A program made the translations under genes and the position numbers. This document shows positions 1 through 5,616 of a DNA stretch of 5,741 bases, piece after piece. Position 1 is the first letter of the stretch. Each line of letters starts with the position of its first letter. The stretch is from Acholeplasmataceae bacterium (GTDB lineage Bacteria > Bacillota_I > Bacilli_A > Acholeplasmatales > Acholeplasmataceae): assembly GCA_023230825.1 (NCBI GenBank), contig JALNWO010000108.1, positions 1-5,741 on the forward strand, written 5' to 3'. Below the pieces are notes generated by a model. It was given only the letters and a program-made list of their open reading frames with translations. It was not told the DNA's origin and ran no database searches.

Positions 1-2
1 CG

Positions 3-56
3 GTTTTAATACAACCAAGAAAAGGCGATAAAAGCATCAATATGGAAATATTTTAA
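3..56 (+). CDS. Possible C-terminal tail of an upstream gene (partial)
   Basis: An open frame runs from the window edge to a TAA at 54-56, giving about 17 residues ending PRKGDKSINMEIF. The other two plus frames close sooner (TAA at 7-9 and 29-31). The mix of charged and hydrophobic residues looks like a protein end, but it is too short to name and an open frame this short can arise by chance. No intrinsic terminator with a T-run follows before the promoter of the next gene. It was called only from frame openness and position. Confidence 0.35.
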   Translation, partial: VLIQPRKGDKSINMEIF

Positions 57-67
57 ATTACATTTGA

Positions 68-110
68 ATTTTCATAAAAATTGTTTAAATTAGACAAATT
101 TTATGAAAAT
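68..110. repeat. Long inverted repeat over the degV-family promoter (candidate operator)
   Basis: The arms at 68-84 (ATTTTCATAAAAATTGT) and 94-110 (ACAAATTTTATGAAAAT) are inverted copies matching at 16 of 17 positions, separated by 9 bases. The repeat covers the -35 box and most of the spacer of the likely promoter and stops just before the -10 box at 115. It has no GC-rich stem and no following T-run, so it does not look like a terminator. A bound dimeric regulator here would block RNA polymerase. The regulator is not identifiable from the sequence. Confidence 0.65.
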
Positions 111-120
111 ATGGTATCAT
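91..120 (+). promoter_or_regulatory. Likely promoter of the DegV-family gene
   Basis: A -35 box TAGACA (91-96) is followed by an 18-base spacer and a -10 box TATCAT (115-120), which carries an upstream TG (112-113) as in extended -10 promoters. Transcription would begin near 127, leaving a leader of about 28 bases before the TTG start. Confidence 0.6.
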
Positions 121-141
121 TTTCAGTGTCTAGATGACAAT

Positions 142-148
142 GAGGAGG
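142..148 (+). promoter_or_regulatory. Ribosome binding site that fixes a TTG start
   Basis: GAGGAGG lies six bases before TTG at 155. In-frame ATG codons at 134 and 140 lie before or overlap this site and have no purine-rich site of their own at a suitable distance. TTG is therefore the better start, and the protein then opens with MKIAVITDSG, the usual opening of the family. Confidence 0.85.
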
Positions 149-154
149 CCACCA

Positions 155-1000
155 TTGAAAATAGCTGTCATAACCGATTCTGGTTGCAATTTATCACAAG
201 ATTTTATTAATAAACAACCGAACTTAACCGTCATTCCCTTAATGATCCAAGTGGATGGGAAAAGTTATCGGGACCAAAAAGATATTACTGCTGCAGAAAT
301 ATATGCAGTGATGGACGATTATACAGTTTCAACATCGCTTCCAGAGTTAGGTGATTTTAAACAAGCCATTATGGAAATTAAAGATTCCGAATATGAAGCG
401 GTTATCGTGATTAATATTTCGTCATCCTTATCAGGAACGTATAATGCCTTTCGTTTAGAATTAGAACAAGTTAAAGGATTAAAGGTTTTACATATTGACT
501 CAAAAACACTAGCTGGACACCAAGGATATTTAGTCGAGGAAGCATTGGCTTTAATTAAAGAAGAAGCTTCCCTTGAATCCATTGAAGTAGCACTTAAACG
601 CCTTCGTTATGAAACATCACTCGCCTTTTATACCATTAATACGTTAAAGTATTTAAAAAAAGGGGGAAGAATTGGTAAAGTTGAAGGAACAATTGGTGAT
701 CTTTTAAATATTAAACCAATTATAACCGTTGATGATCAAGGTGCCTATGTAACCCATTCAAAAGCCTTTGGAATGAAGCGTGCTTTAATCCATATGAAAA
801 ATAGTCTCATCGAAAAATATGGTGACGAACCAATCGACTTGACTATTCATTATGGTCTAGATTTAGAAAAAGCCCAACAATTGGGCGATTCCTTATGTAA
901 AGTATTAAATGTTCGCGAATTGACAGTCTCGGAATTAACACTGGTTTTAGGAATTCATACCGGTCCTGACATGTTCGCGATGATTGCGAAGCTTGTATAA
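155..1000 (+). CDS. DegV family fatty-acid-binding protein (FakB-like)
   Basis: This is a 281-residue cytosolic protein when started at TTG 155. Family hallmarks are present: TDSG at residues 7-10, a VIPL segment with a following D/K-rich strand, STSLP at 59-63, SSSLSGT at 89-95, LKYLKKGGRIGK at 164-175, NIKPII at 185-190 and GIHTGPDM near the C-terminus (266-273). In characterised Firmicutes, such proteins (FakB) hold a fatty acid in a deep pocket and present it to the kinase FakA, so that acyl-phosphate enters phospholipid synthesis. No FakA-like partner is in this window. Length matches the family's usual 280 or so. It is a single-gene unit with its own promoter, an overlapping inverted repeat and a strong terminator immediately after the TAA. 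Family membership is secure; ligand and the FakB role are inferred. Confidence 0.95.
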   Translation: MKIAVITDSGCNLSQDFINKQPNLTVIPLMIQVDGKSYRDQKDITAAEIYAVMDDYTVSTSLPELGDFKQAIMEIKDSEYEAVIVINISSSLSGTYNAFRLELEQVKGLKVLHIDSKTLAGHQGYLVEEALALIKEEASLESIEVALKRLRYETSLAFYTINTLKYLKKGGRIGKVEGTIGDLLNIKPIITVDDQGAYVTHSKAFGMKRALIHMKNSLIEKYGDEPIDLTIHYGLDLEKAQQLGDSLCKVLNVRELTVSELTLVLGIHTGPDMFAMIAKLV

Positions 1001-1031
1001 TCCAGTAACAACCTGTTACTGGATTTTTTTT
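1001..1031 (+). terminator. Intrinsic terminator of the DegV-family gene
   Basis: A perfect 9-base-pair stem (TCCAGTAAC 1001-1009 with GTTACTGGA 1015-1023) and a 5-base loop are followed by eight T residues (1024-1031). It begins directly after the TAA stop. It may also stop the converging minus-strand operon, whose last stop codon lies within the T-run, but the T-tract in that direction is poor. Confidence 0.95.
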
Positions 1032-1521
1032 ATCTCATTTTAACAATGGGAATATAAATTTCTATTTTTGAACGACTAAGCGGCAAGCCTCGTTCATAAA
1101 TTTCGTATTTAATGGGAAGGGGATCATAATATTTAATGTCAGAAGCCAGTTTGAGTTGATACTTGCTTTTTAAAATCCATTCGTATAGAGCGTTATATGT
1201 GTTACCAATTGATTCATTTTTTGGATGGGTCACATGGACATAAAAAGATTCAGGAATGATCCATTCAATCATCCCTTCAGGAACAGTTTGGTTTTCATCA
1301 ACAGCAAAGACTGAATAATGAACGAAACCGTTGTTTTTATCGTGATAAGACAAACCAATGTGTTCTTTTGGGTTTAACGCACCTTTAAGTTCATCAGCGC
1401 GTTGTGCCATTTTACGGATCACTCGACGTAAACTATTGATTTCCTTCCAAGTCCCTTCCCAGCGCATGCCGATGGTTCTTGTTTTAGGCAAACTAATTAA
1501 GTTAAAAGTCAAGGGTTTCAT
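1030..1521 (-). CDS. GyrI-like / AraC effector-binding domain protein
   Basis: This 163-residue soluble protein resembles the stand-alone effector-binding (GyrI-like, AraC_E_bind) fold. It has no DNA-binding domain: the sequence opens directly on the first strand (MKPLTFNLISLPKTRTIGMRW) and has no helix-turn-helix. Typical features are HIGLSYHD (54-61), HYSVFAVDE (68-76), the PEGMIEW segment (81-87), TYNALYEWI (108-116), an acidic patch DIKYYDP (128-134) and a terminal IEIYIPI (153-159). Proteins of this fold bind small hydrophobic or cationic compounds; some act as hydrolases or gyrase inhibitors. The ATG at 1519-1521 lies inside the end of the upstream membrane-protein gene (20-base overlap), with GGAGG nine bases before it, so the two are co-transcribed and probably translationally coupled. 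The ligand cannot be read from the sequence. Confidence 0.85.
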   Translation of the reverse strand: MKPLTFNLISLPKTRTIGMRWEGTWKEINSLRRVIRKMAQRADELKGALNPKEHIGLSYHDKNNGFVHYSVFAVDENQTVPEGMIEWIIPESFYVHVTHPKNESIGNTYNALYEWILKSKYQLKLASDIKYYDPLPIKYEIYERGLPLSRSKIEIYIPIVKMR

Positions 1522-2203
1522 CGATTAAAACCTCCGATTCATATTTTTCATTAGGAGTGACTAACGGATCAACAAGTGGTGTCAGCCATTTTAAATGTAA
1601 AGAGATGACAGGACCAATGCTAAAAGCTAAAATGAAGCTGCCGATATTTACAGCACCAAAACGGATTCCTGCCACAAACCCCAGAACACTTGCAAGAATA
1701 ATAGCGAATAATTCAATAAAGATTCGCATCGTGAAAAAACGCTTCACTTTAAAAAGATGCATTAAAGCCAGTGTTAACTCATCAAAAACCATAGCTGGTA
1801 ATTTTGATGTCATAACAACAGCCAAGCCTAAAGGTAAAACAATCGCCCCGATTAAATAAAAGAGTAGTTGGAAAATAAACCGATCAACAGTAAAATCACG
1901 GAAGACCAAAAGATCCCAAAAATCAATCGCTAAAGCAATACTCGCAATCGGAATTAAAACAAATAAATATTTCCACTTTCGGTTAGCCAAAATCACAACA
2001 AGCAAAACAGTAAAGTTGACGATTGCGCTTGCAATTCCAAGACTACTTTTTATGAGTTGACTGAGGTTGTATGTGACTGTGTCCCACGCTCCTGCGCCAA
2101 GGCGGGCGCGTAGTAAAACATTCACTGCTAAGCCAGTAATAAAAATGCCAATAATAAAAATAATACCTTTCAATATCCTCGTTTTTTGTAAGTTCTTGTT
2201 CAT
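1502..2203 (-). CDS. YczE/YitT-type integral membrane protein
   Basis: This 233-residue protein has about five or six hydrophobic spans (roughly residues 12-31, 52-73, 79-97, 108-131, 160-179 and 186-203), a short basic N-terminus (MNKNLQKTR) and a charged C-terminal tail. The motif RARLGAGAWDTV (32-43), and a second glycine-rich segment FGAVNIGSF ending in GP (182-198), match the YczE/COG2364 family of membrane proteins, whose substrate is largely unknown. GAGGAGGC sits four bases before the ATG at 2201-2203. It is first in an operon with the overlapping GyrI-like gene, which suggests transport or sensing of a small compound, but this is only guilt by association. Family assignment is good; function is unknown. 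Confidence 0.85.
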   Translation of the reverse strand: MNKNLQKTRILKGIIFIIGIFITGLAVNVLLRARLGAGAWDTVTYNLSQLIKSSLGIASAIVNFTVLLVVILANRKWKYLFVLIPIASIALAIDFWDLLVFRDFTVDRFIFQLLFYLIGAIVLPLGLAVVMTSKLPAMVFDELTLALMHLFKVKRFFTMRIFIELFAIILASVLGFVAGIRFGAVNIGSFILAFSIGPVISLHLKWLTPLVDPLVTPNEKYESEVLIDETLDF

Positions 2204-2230
2204 ATTGCCTCCTCGTTTTTGCCTATATAT

Positions 2231-2239
2231 ATTATAACA
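2231..2239 (-). promoter_or_regulatory. Extended -10 promoter of the YczE-GyrI operon
   Basis: Read on the minus strand, TGTTATAAT contains a perfect TATAAT (2231-2236) with the TG of an extended -10 element (2238-2239). The -35 region is poor (GTTTGA-like at 16 bases), which is common for extended -10 promoters. It lies about 28 bases before the ATG. Confidence 0.65.
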
Positions 2240-2261
2240 TAGTCCCCATCATTCAAACGCC

Positions 2262-2287
2262 CACTTTTTTATAAAAATGAAAAAGTG
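2262..2287. repeat. Inverted repeat in the divergent intergenic region
   Basis: CACTTTTT (2262-2269) and AAAAAGTG (2280-2287) form perfect 8-base arms around a 10-base AT-rich centre. It lies between the divergent YczE-GyrI operon and the kinase gene, so a protein bound here could influence both. The arms are mostly homopolymer, so chance is a real alternative. Confidence 0.4.
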
Positions 2288-2314
2288 ATAAAATTCTCAT
2301 GTTCGTGATAAGAT
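2284..2314 (+). promoter_or_regulatory. Tandem extended -10-like elements upstream of the kinase gene
   Basis: GTGATAAAAT (2285-2294) and GTGATAAGAT (2305-2314) match at nine of ten positions and start exactly 20 bases apart. Each reads as an extended -10 element (TG-A-TAAAAT and TG-A-TAAGAT). Neither has a convincing -35 box, so which one drives the kinase-oxidoreductase pair is unclear. A third option is the AT-rich TATAAA at 2327-2332. Confidence 0.35.
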
Positions 2315-2347
2315 AGACGTAAACATTATAAAAATGTAGGTGAAAAG

Positions 2348-3094
2348 GTGAGGAAACTTCTAAAAGAAGGGCATATCGCAACCATTTATCGGGAACAAGA
2401 TTATGTTTATAAAGTATATGACCCGCTTTATCCAGAAGAGTGGATTGACAAAGAAATTTATATTCATAATCTCATTAGAAAAGAAACTGATTTAACTGTA
2501 TTAACACTAGAAAAAAAGAATGCTCATACAATTAAAATGCCTTTTTTAGCTGCCCCAAGTTTAGAAACAACGTTATTTAATAATCCATACGATCCAGCAT
2601 GGCATGTTTTCACTGAACTACAAAATCAAATTCATCAATACGAGGGGTTTGATTTAGAGCCGGCACACTTGGTTTTCAAACGTCGTCTTGAGTTGAGTTG
2701 GTTAAGTGATGAGATTCGTGAAATTGCGCTTGCTATTTTAGCAAAACTTCCAGTACAAACACAGCTTTGTCATTTTGATTTTCAACCGTCGCATGTGATT
2801 CAAACAGAAAACAAACTGACGATATTAGATTGGCTTCACGCAAAACAAGGGCATCCAATGATGGATATCGCTAATACATACGTCTTATTACGTCTTCAAA
2901 ATAGTGATGTTGCTTTACATTATTTACAAGGAATTTGTGAAATGACCGATTACCAATCAAACATGATTTACTCAATAATCCCCTTAATGGCAGCATTACA
3001 ACTTCTTGAAACGGATGATATATATAAACATAAAGTATTAACAACTCTTATTTATGACCCTGAAAATACCAAAGTGACGCTCATGGAAACTTAA
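2348..3094 (+). CDS. APH/choline-kinase-like phosphotransferase
   Basis: This 248-residue soluble protein has the aminoglycoside phosphotransferase (APH, eukaryotic-kinase-like) fold. The N-terminal lobe holds GHIATIYREQDYVYKVY (8-24), with K22 as the probable ATP-anchoring lysine and E36 a possible salt-bridge partner. The catalytic loop is LCHFDFQPSHVI (140-151), with H142 and D144 as the HxD pair. LDW at 160-162 supplies the metal-binding D161, and HPMMDIANTYVL (169-180) matches the family's G.P..D segment. The usual asparagine of the loop (HPGN) is H149 here, which is unusual. The start is GTG 2348, with AGGTG five bases upstream. The oxidoreductase gene follows after 35 bases without a clear hairpin, so the two are likely one operon. 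Family is clear; substrate (sugar, choline, amino alcohol or antibiotic) is unknown, and resistance should not be assumed. Confidence 0.85.
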   Translation: MRKLLKEGHIATIYREQDYVYKVYDPLYPEEWIDKEIYIHNLIRKETDLTVLTLEKKNAHTIKMPFLAAPSLETTLFNNPYDPAWHVFTELQNQIHQYEGFDLEPAHLVFKRRLELSWLSDEIREIALAILAKLPVQTQLCHFDFQPSHVIQTENKLTILDWLHAKQGHPMMDIANTYVLLRLQNSDVALHYLQGICEMTDYQSNMIYSIIPLMAALQLLETDDIYKHKVLTTLIYDPENTKVTLMET

Positions 3095-3129
3095 GCTTTT
3101 TTTTATCGAAAAGAAAGTGAGGAAATATA

Positions 3130-4167
3130 ATGAAAAAAATAGCTTTAGGCATTACTACATTTGCAGAAGTGATGCCCAATCCCAAGACAAAAGAAATTGT
3201 TAGTTATGATGAACGGATTACTCAAGTCGTTGATGAAATCGTTTTAGCCGACCAAGTCGGCTTAGATTATTTTGGTATTGGTGAACACCACCGTAAAGAC
3301 TACGCTGTTTCTGCACCTCATATGGTATTGGCTGCAGCAGCCCCTCTAACAAAACATATTCAATTAGGAAGTGCTGTCACCGTCTTATCGAGTGAAGATC
3401 CTGTTCGTGTTTACCAAAACTTCGCAACACTTAACGCTTTATCTAAAGGGCGTGCAGAAATTATGGCAGGTCGGGGGTCCTTTATTGAATCATTTCCTTT
3501 ATTTGGTCAAGATTTAAACGACTATGACGAGCTCTTTATTGAAAAGCTTGAACTATTAATCAATATTAGAGATAACGAAATTGTTACCCATCAAGGAACA
3601 CACCGTCCGAGCATCAATCAATTAGGTGTTTATCCTAGAACAAACTATCCTTTACCTATTCATGTTGCTGTTGGCGGAACCCCACAATCGGTTATTCGTG
3701 CAGGGCGTTTAGGTTTACCGCTTTTCTTAGCGATTATCGGTGGTGACCCACTTCGCTTTAAAACTTTTGTTGATCTATATAAAAAGCACTATCTCTTAAA
3801 TGGGCATGATGAAAAAGAAATGTATGTTAGCGTTCATTCTCATGGATATATTGACTTAGACCACGACGAAGCAATCTCATTTTATTATCCATCTATTCAA
3901 GCAGCGATGAACCAAATAGGACAAGAAAGAGGTTGGTCAAAATATACGAAAGAAACATATGATCAAGCTCGCTCGATGTCGGGTGCCCTTTATGTAGGTG
4001 ACCCAGAATATGTCGCGAAGAAAATTATCCACGTTGTTAAACATTTAGCAATCGATCGTTTCACCCTCCACGTGCCTGTGGGCTACATGCCGCATGATAA
4101 AGTGATGAACACCATTCGTTTATTTGGTGAAAAGGTGAAACCACTCGTTGAAGCCGGTTTAAAATAA
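3130..4167 (+). CDS. LLM-class flavin-dependent oxidoreductase
   Basis: This 345-residue cytosolic protein belongs to the bacterial-luciferase-like (LLM) superfamily, with a TIM-barrel fold that uses reduced FMN. Visible hallmarks are YFGIGEHHRKDYAVSAPH (47-64) with the EHHR motif, SAVTVLSSEDPVRVYQ (81-96), GRAEIMAGRGSF (107-118) followed by ESFPLFG, VAVGGTPQSVIRAGRLGLP (179-197), IIGGDPLRF (202-210), GERGW-like QERGWS (265-270) and GALYVGDPEYVAKKI (285-299). This pattern matches the subgroup of uncharacterised oxidoreductases typified by Agrobacterium Atu2307 (TIGR03858, from memory). GTGAGG lies seven bases before the ATG. No flavin reductase is in the window. It likely shares a transcript with the upstream kinase. 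Substrate is unknown; light production is not implied. Confidence 0.93.
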   Translation: MKKIALGITTFAEVMPNPKTKEIVSYDERITQVVDEIVLADQVGLDYFGIGEHHRKDYAVSAPHMVLAAAAPLTKHIQLGSAVTVLSSEDPVRVYQNFATLNALSKGRAEIMAGRGSFIESFPLFGQDLNDYDELFIEKLELLINIRDNEIVTHQGTHRPSINQLGVYPRTNYPLPIHVAVGGTPQSVIRAGRLGLPLFLAIIGGDPLRFKTFVDLYKKHYLLNGHDEKEMYVSVHSHGYIDLDHDEAISFYYPSIQAAMNQIGQERGWSKYTKETYDQARSMSGALYVGDPEYVAKKIIHVVKHLAIDRFTLHVPVGYMPHDKVMNTIRLFGEKVKPLVEAGLK

Positions 4168-4185
4168 AAAAAGCTCCTAAGAGCT
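4161..4185 (-). terminator. Terminator of tRNA-Trp (possibly shared with the oxidoreductase gene)
   Basis: Stem AGCTC (4172-4176) with GAGCT (4181-4185) and a four-base loop. On the minus strand it is followed by TTTTTTTATTTT, so it fits the end of the tRNA-Trp transcript. In the plus direction it lies just after the oxidoreductase stop but is followed only by CATTCATT, so it is a weaker terminator that way. Confidence 0.75.
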
Positions 4186-4199
4186 CATTCATTAATAAG

Positions 4200-4274
4200 T
4201 GGCAGGGATAACAGGATTCGAACCCGTACTAACGGTTTTGGAGACCGCTGTGCTACCGTTGACACCATATCCCT
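4200..4274 (-). tRNA. trnW: tRNA-Trp (anticodon CCA)
   Basis: The cloverleaf folds fully: acceptor AGGGATA with TATCCCT, D stem GTGT/GCAC with GG in the loop, anticodon stem GCGGT/ACCGT around loop CTCCAAA, variable TAGT, and T stem ACGGG/CCTGT around TTCGAAT. Discriminator G and an encoded CCA follow (4200-4202). The anticodon CCA (4239-4241) reads only UGG, in keeping with TGA being a stop. It has its own promoter and terminator and lies on the strand opposite to the His-Gln pair. Confidence 0.97.
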
Positions 4275-4286
4275 AACGCAAGTATA

Positions 4287-4316
4287 AGTATAGCATAAAC
4301 AGACTTTAAAATGCAA
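4287..4316 (-). promoter_or_regulatory. Promoter of tRNA-Trp
   Basis: On the minus strand a -35 box TTGCAT (4311-4316), an 18-base spacer and a -10 box TATACT (4287-4292), with an extended TG (4294-4295), precede the tRNA. Transcription would start near 4280, about six bases before the mature 5' end. Confidence 0.75.
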
Positions 4317-4320
4317 TCGT

Positions 4321-4348
4321 TAAAAGAAAAGCCATCACTGGCTTTTCT
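4321..4348 (-). terminator. Terminator of the 329-residue membrane protein gene
   Basis: A perfect 9-base-pair stem, AGAAAAGCC (4325-4333) with GGCTTTTCT (4340-4348), has a six-base loop. On the minus strand the 3' arm runs into TTTA, giving a U-rich end. It starts six bases after the stop codon and separates this gene from the tRNA-Trp promoter. Confidence 0.85.
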
Positions 4349-4353
4349 CTTTA

Positions 4354-5343
4354 TCATTCATCTTTGAAAATCACACGGTCACTTGATGAGTCTGGTTGGA
4401 TTGGACTTTCTTTTTTAGACTGCATTTTTTCACGAACTATTTTATGAAAGAAAATAAAATAAGTAATAACCGCAATTGAAAGAGTATAAATGATCATTGT
4501 TTGCCAGACAATACGATTATAAGGTTTTAGGGAGTCTCTTGAAGCATTTAAATGATACAATGCCAATTCATCAACATTCGGCTCAAGGCCTGCAAAAAGT
4601 GCTTTTAATCTAAAGTCCTCGTGTGTAATTTGGAAGTTCTCATCTTTATGTTGATCTAATACGGGCTCATTAATCGGACCATCTTTAGCGATAAAAAGGG
4701 GTGTATCATTAAAAACGAAACGACCTTGCTCATCTTTAGAACGATTGGAATATTTGACTGTTATCGATGTGATTGTTGCATATTCGGGTGTTCCTCCGGT
4801 TTGGCTTGGAAAAGTGGCCTTGCCTTTTGCATCAATCGTTGGTTTTTCCAAATAATTAGACGTTTCAAATAAAAAGAGGGCAGGAACATTATAGACACTA
4901 AAAGGTTGATGTGGATCAAAACCAATATTACCTTCGCTTTTATATTCTTTATCAATTAAAAGCGTTTCATCACTTAAAGTAATATGAATTTTAATAAGAG
5001 GATCAATAACCAATTCACCATCTTCATATATCTTAAGGTTGTTAAGAATAAACATCATTCCGTCATGAGCCTCTTCATAAGCAATCCCAACAGCATAAGC
5101 GGTGAGTTTAAATTGGTAATCGCCTTGGTCAGAGACATATTGATATAGGAGCGGATCTTCACGATAATAGTTTACTCCTAATAAAGTATTAATCCCTCTT
5201 AATAAAACCGCATCATCATCTAGATGTCCAGCAATGTGTTCATCAAAATAAGCTTGATGTTTTTTATTTTCTCCATAGCGAAAAATAAATAGTGTTGTAA
5301 AAGAGACTAAAAGAATGTATATGATACGGCCAATCCATTTCAT
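4354..5343 (-). CDS. Unrecognised protein with N- and C-terminal membrane segments and a large outside domain
   Basis: I do not recognise this 329-residue protein. A hydrophobic segment near the start (about 5-21, after MKWIGR) and a second at about 279-300 flank a roughly 255-residue hydrophilic region. The end is a short charged tail (HKIVREKMQSKKES...FKDE). The basic residues at both ends suggest both termini are inside and the middle is outside the cell. There is no lipobox or cysteine anywhere. Strand-rich stretches such as YQFKLTAYAVGIAYEE (76-91) and ATITSITVKYSN (189-200) hint at beta-sandwich folds. AAGGTGG lies nine bases before the ATG. The gene ends in TGA followed directly by TAA. 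It is a single-gene unit with its own terminator and a dyad over the putative promoter. An adhesin, sensor or envelope-stress role is possible but not supported. Confidence 0.8.
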   Translation of the reverse strand: MKWIGRIIYILLVSFTTLFIFRYGENKKHQAYFDEHIAGHLDDDAVLLRGINTLLGVNYYREDPLLYQYVSDQGDYQFKLTAYAVGIAYEEAHDGMMFILNNLKIYEDGELVIDPLIKIHITLSDETLLIDKEYKSEGNIGFDPHQPFSVYNVPALFLFETSNYLEKPTIDAKGKATFPSQTGGTPEYATITSITVKYSNRSKDEQGRFVFNDTPLFIAKDGPINEPVLDQHKDENFQITHEDFRLKALFAGLEPNVDELALYHLNASRDSLKPYNRIVWQTMIIYTLSIAVITYFIFFHKIVREKMQSKKESPIQPDSSSDRVIFKDE

Positions 5344-5367
5344 CTGGTCATCCCACCTTCCAAAAAC

Positions 5368-5396
5368 ATTTTACATGAAGCGATGTAAATAAACAA
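5368..5396 (-). promoter_or_regulatory. Putative promoter of the 329-residue protein gene with an embedded dyad
   Basis: On the minus strand TTGTTT (5391-5396), a 17-base spacer and TAAAAT (5368-5373) form a modest promoter about 25 bases before the start codon. A perfect dyad, TTTACAT (5370-5376) and ATGTAAA (5383-5389) with a six-base spacer, covers the -10 box and most of the spacer. A repressor could bind it; the family cannot be named. Promoter assignment is tentative because the -35 match is weak. Confidence 0.45.
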
Positions 5397-5479
5397 CAGA
5401 TTTTCATTTTTGTTTCATAATGAGAGGCGATAATAACAGGAAAAACGAGACTTAGGGCAAATTAAAGTTTCATTATCAC

Positions 5480-5507
5480 TTTACAAATTTTTAAAATAAT
5501 GTATAAT
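5480..5507 (+). promoter_or_regulatory. Promoter of the tRNA-His/tRNA-Gln operon
   Basis: TTTACA (5480-5485), a 16-base spacer and a perfect TATAAT (5502-5507). Transcription would start near 5514, about 13 bases before tRNA-His. The rest of the 183-base gap upstream (5344-5479) shows no other gene. Confidence 0.8.
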
Positions 5508-5526
5508 AATAATTGCGTCATGACAT

Positions 5527-5603
5527 GGCGGCCGTGGCGAAGTGGTGAACGCGCCGGATTGTGGCTCCGGTACTCGAGGGTTCAATTCCCTTCGGCCGCC
5601 CCA
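5527..5603 (+). tRNA. trnH: tRNA-His (anticodon GTG)
   Basis: Acceptor GCGGCCG (5528-5534) pairs with CGGCCGC (5593-5599). The extra G at -1 (5527) faces discriminator C (5600), the identity mark of bacterial tRNA-His. The anticodon stem CCGGA/TCCGG encloses TTGTGGC, with anticodon GTG at 5561-5563. The T arm is GAGGG-TTCAATT-CCCTT. CCA is encoded at 5601-5603. It is first in a two-tRNA operon. Confidence 0.98.
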
Positions 5604-5616
5604 TATCTTGACAAAT

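Noticed and set aside
134..142. ATG 134 or ATG 140 as start of the DegV-family gene
   Set aside because: Both lie before or overlap the GAGGAGG ribosome binding site, which is correctly spaced only for TTG 155.
319..582. Minus-strand open frame of 87 codons
   Set aside because: It lies wholly inside the well-supported DegV-family gene and resembles no family.
1557..1859. Plus-strand open frame of 100 codons
   Set aside because: It is the reverse of the YczE-type gene; its composition (many K, T and I) is typical of an antisense shadow and it has no ribosome binding site.
2348..3094. Antibiotic resistance gene
   Set aside because: Only the broad APH-like fold is visible. The context is ordinary chromosome with no mobile element, and such kinases are often metabolic.
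3097..3104. Run of eight T residues between the kinase and oxidoreductase genes, as a terminator
   Set aside because: No stable GC-containing hairpin precedes it; only weak three- or four-base pairings are possible, so the genes probably share a transcript.
4761..4955. Minus-strand open frame of 64 codons
   Set aside because: It is an alternate frame inside the 329-residue protein gene with no independent start signals.
5397..5479. Small gene or regulatory RNA upstream of the tRNA-His/Gln promoter
   Set aside because: No ribosome binding site with an open frame and no hairpin-plus-T-run was seen; only loose repeats (TTTCATAATGAG and TTTCATTATCAC) that are likely chance in AT-rich DNA.
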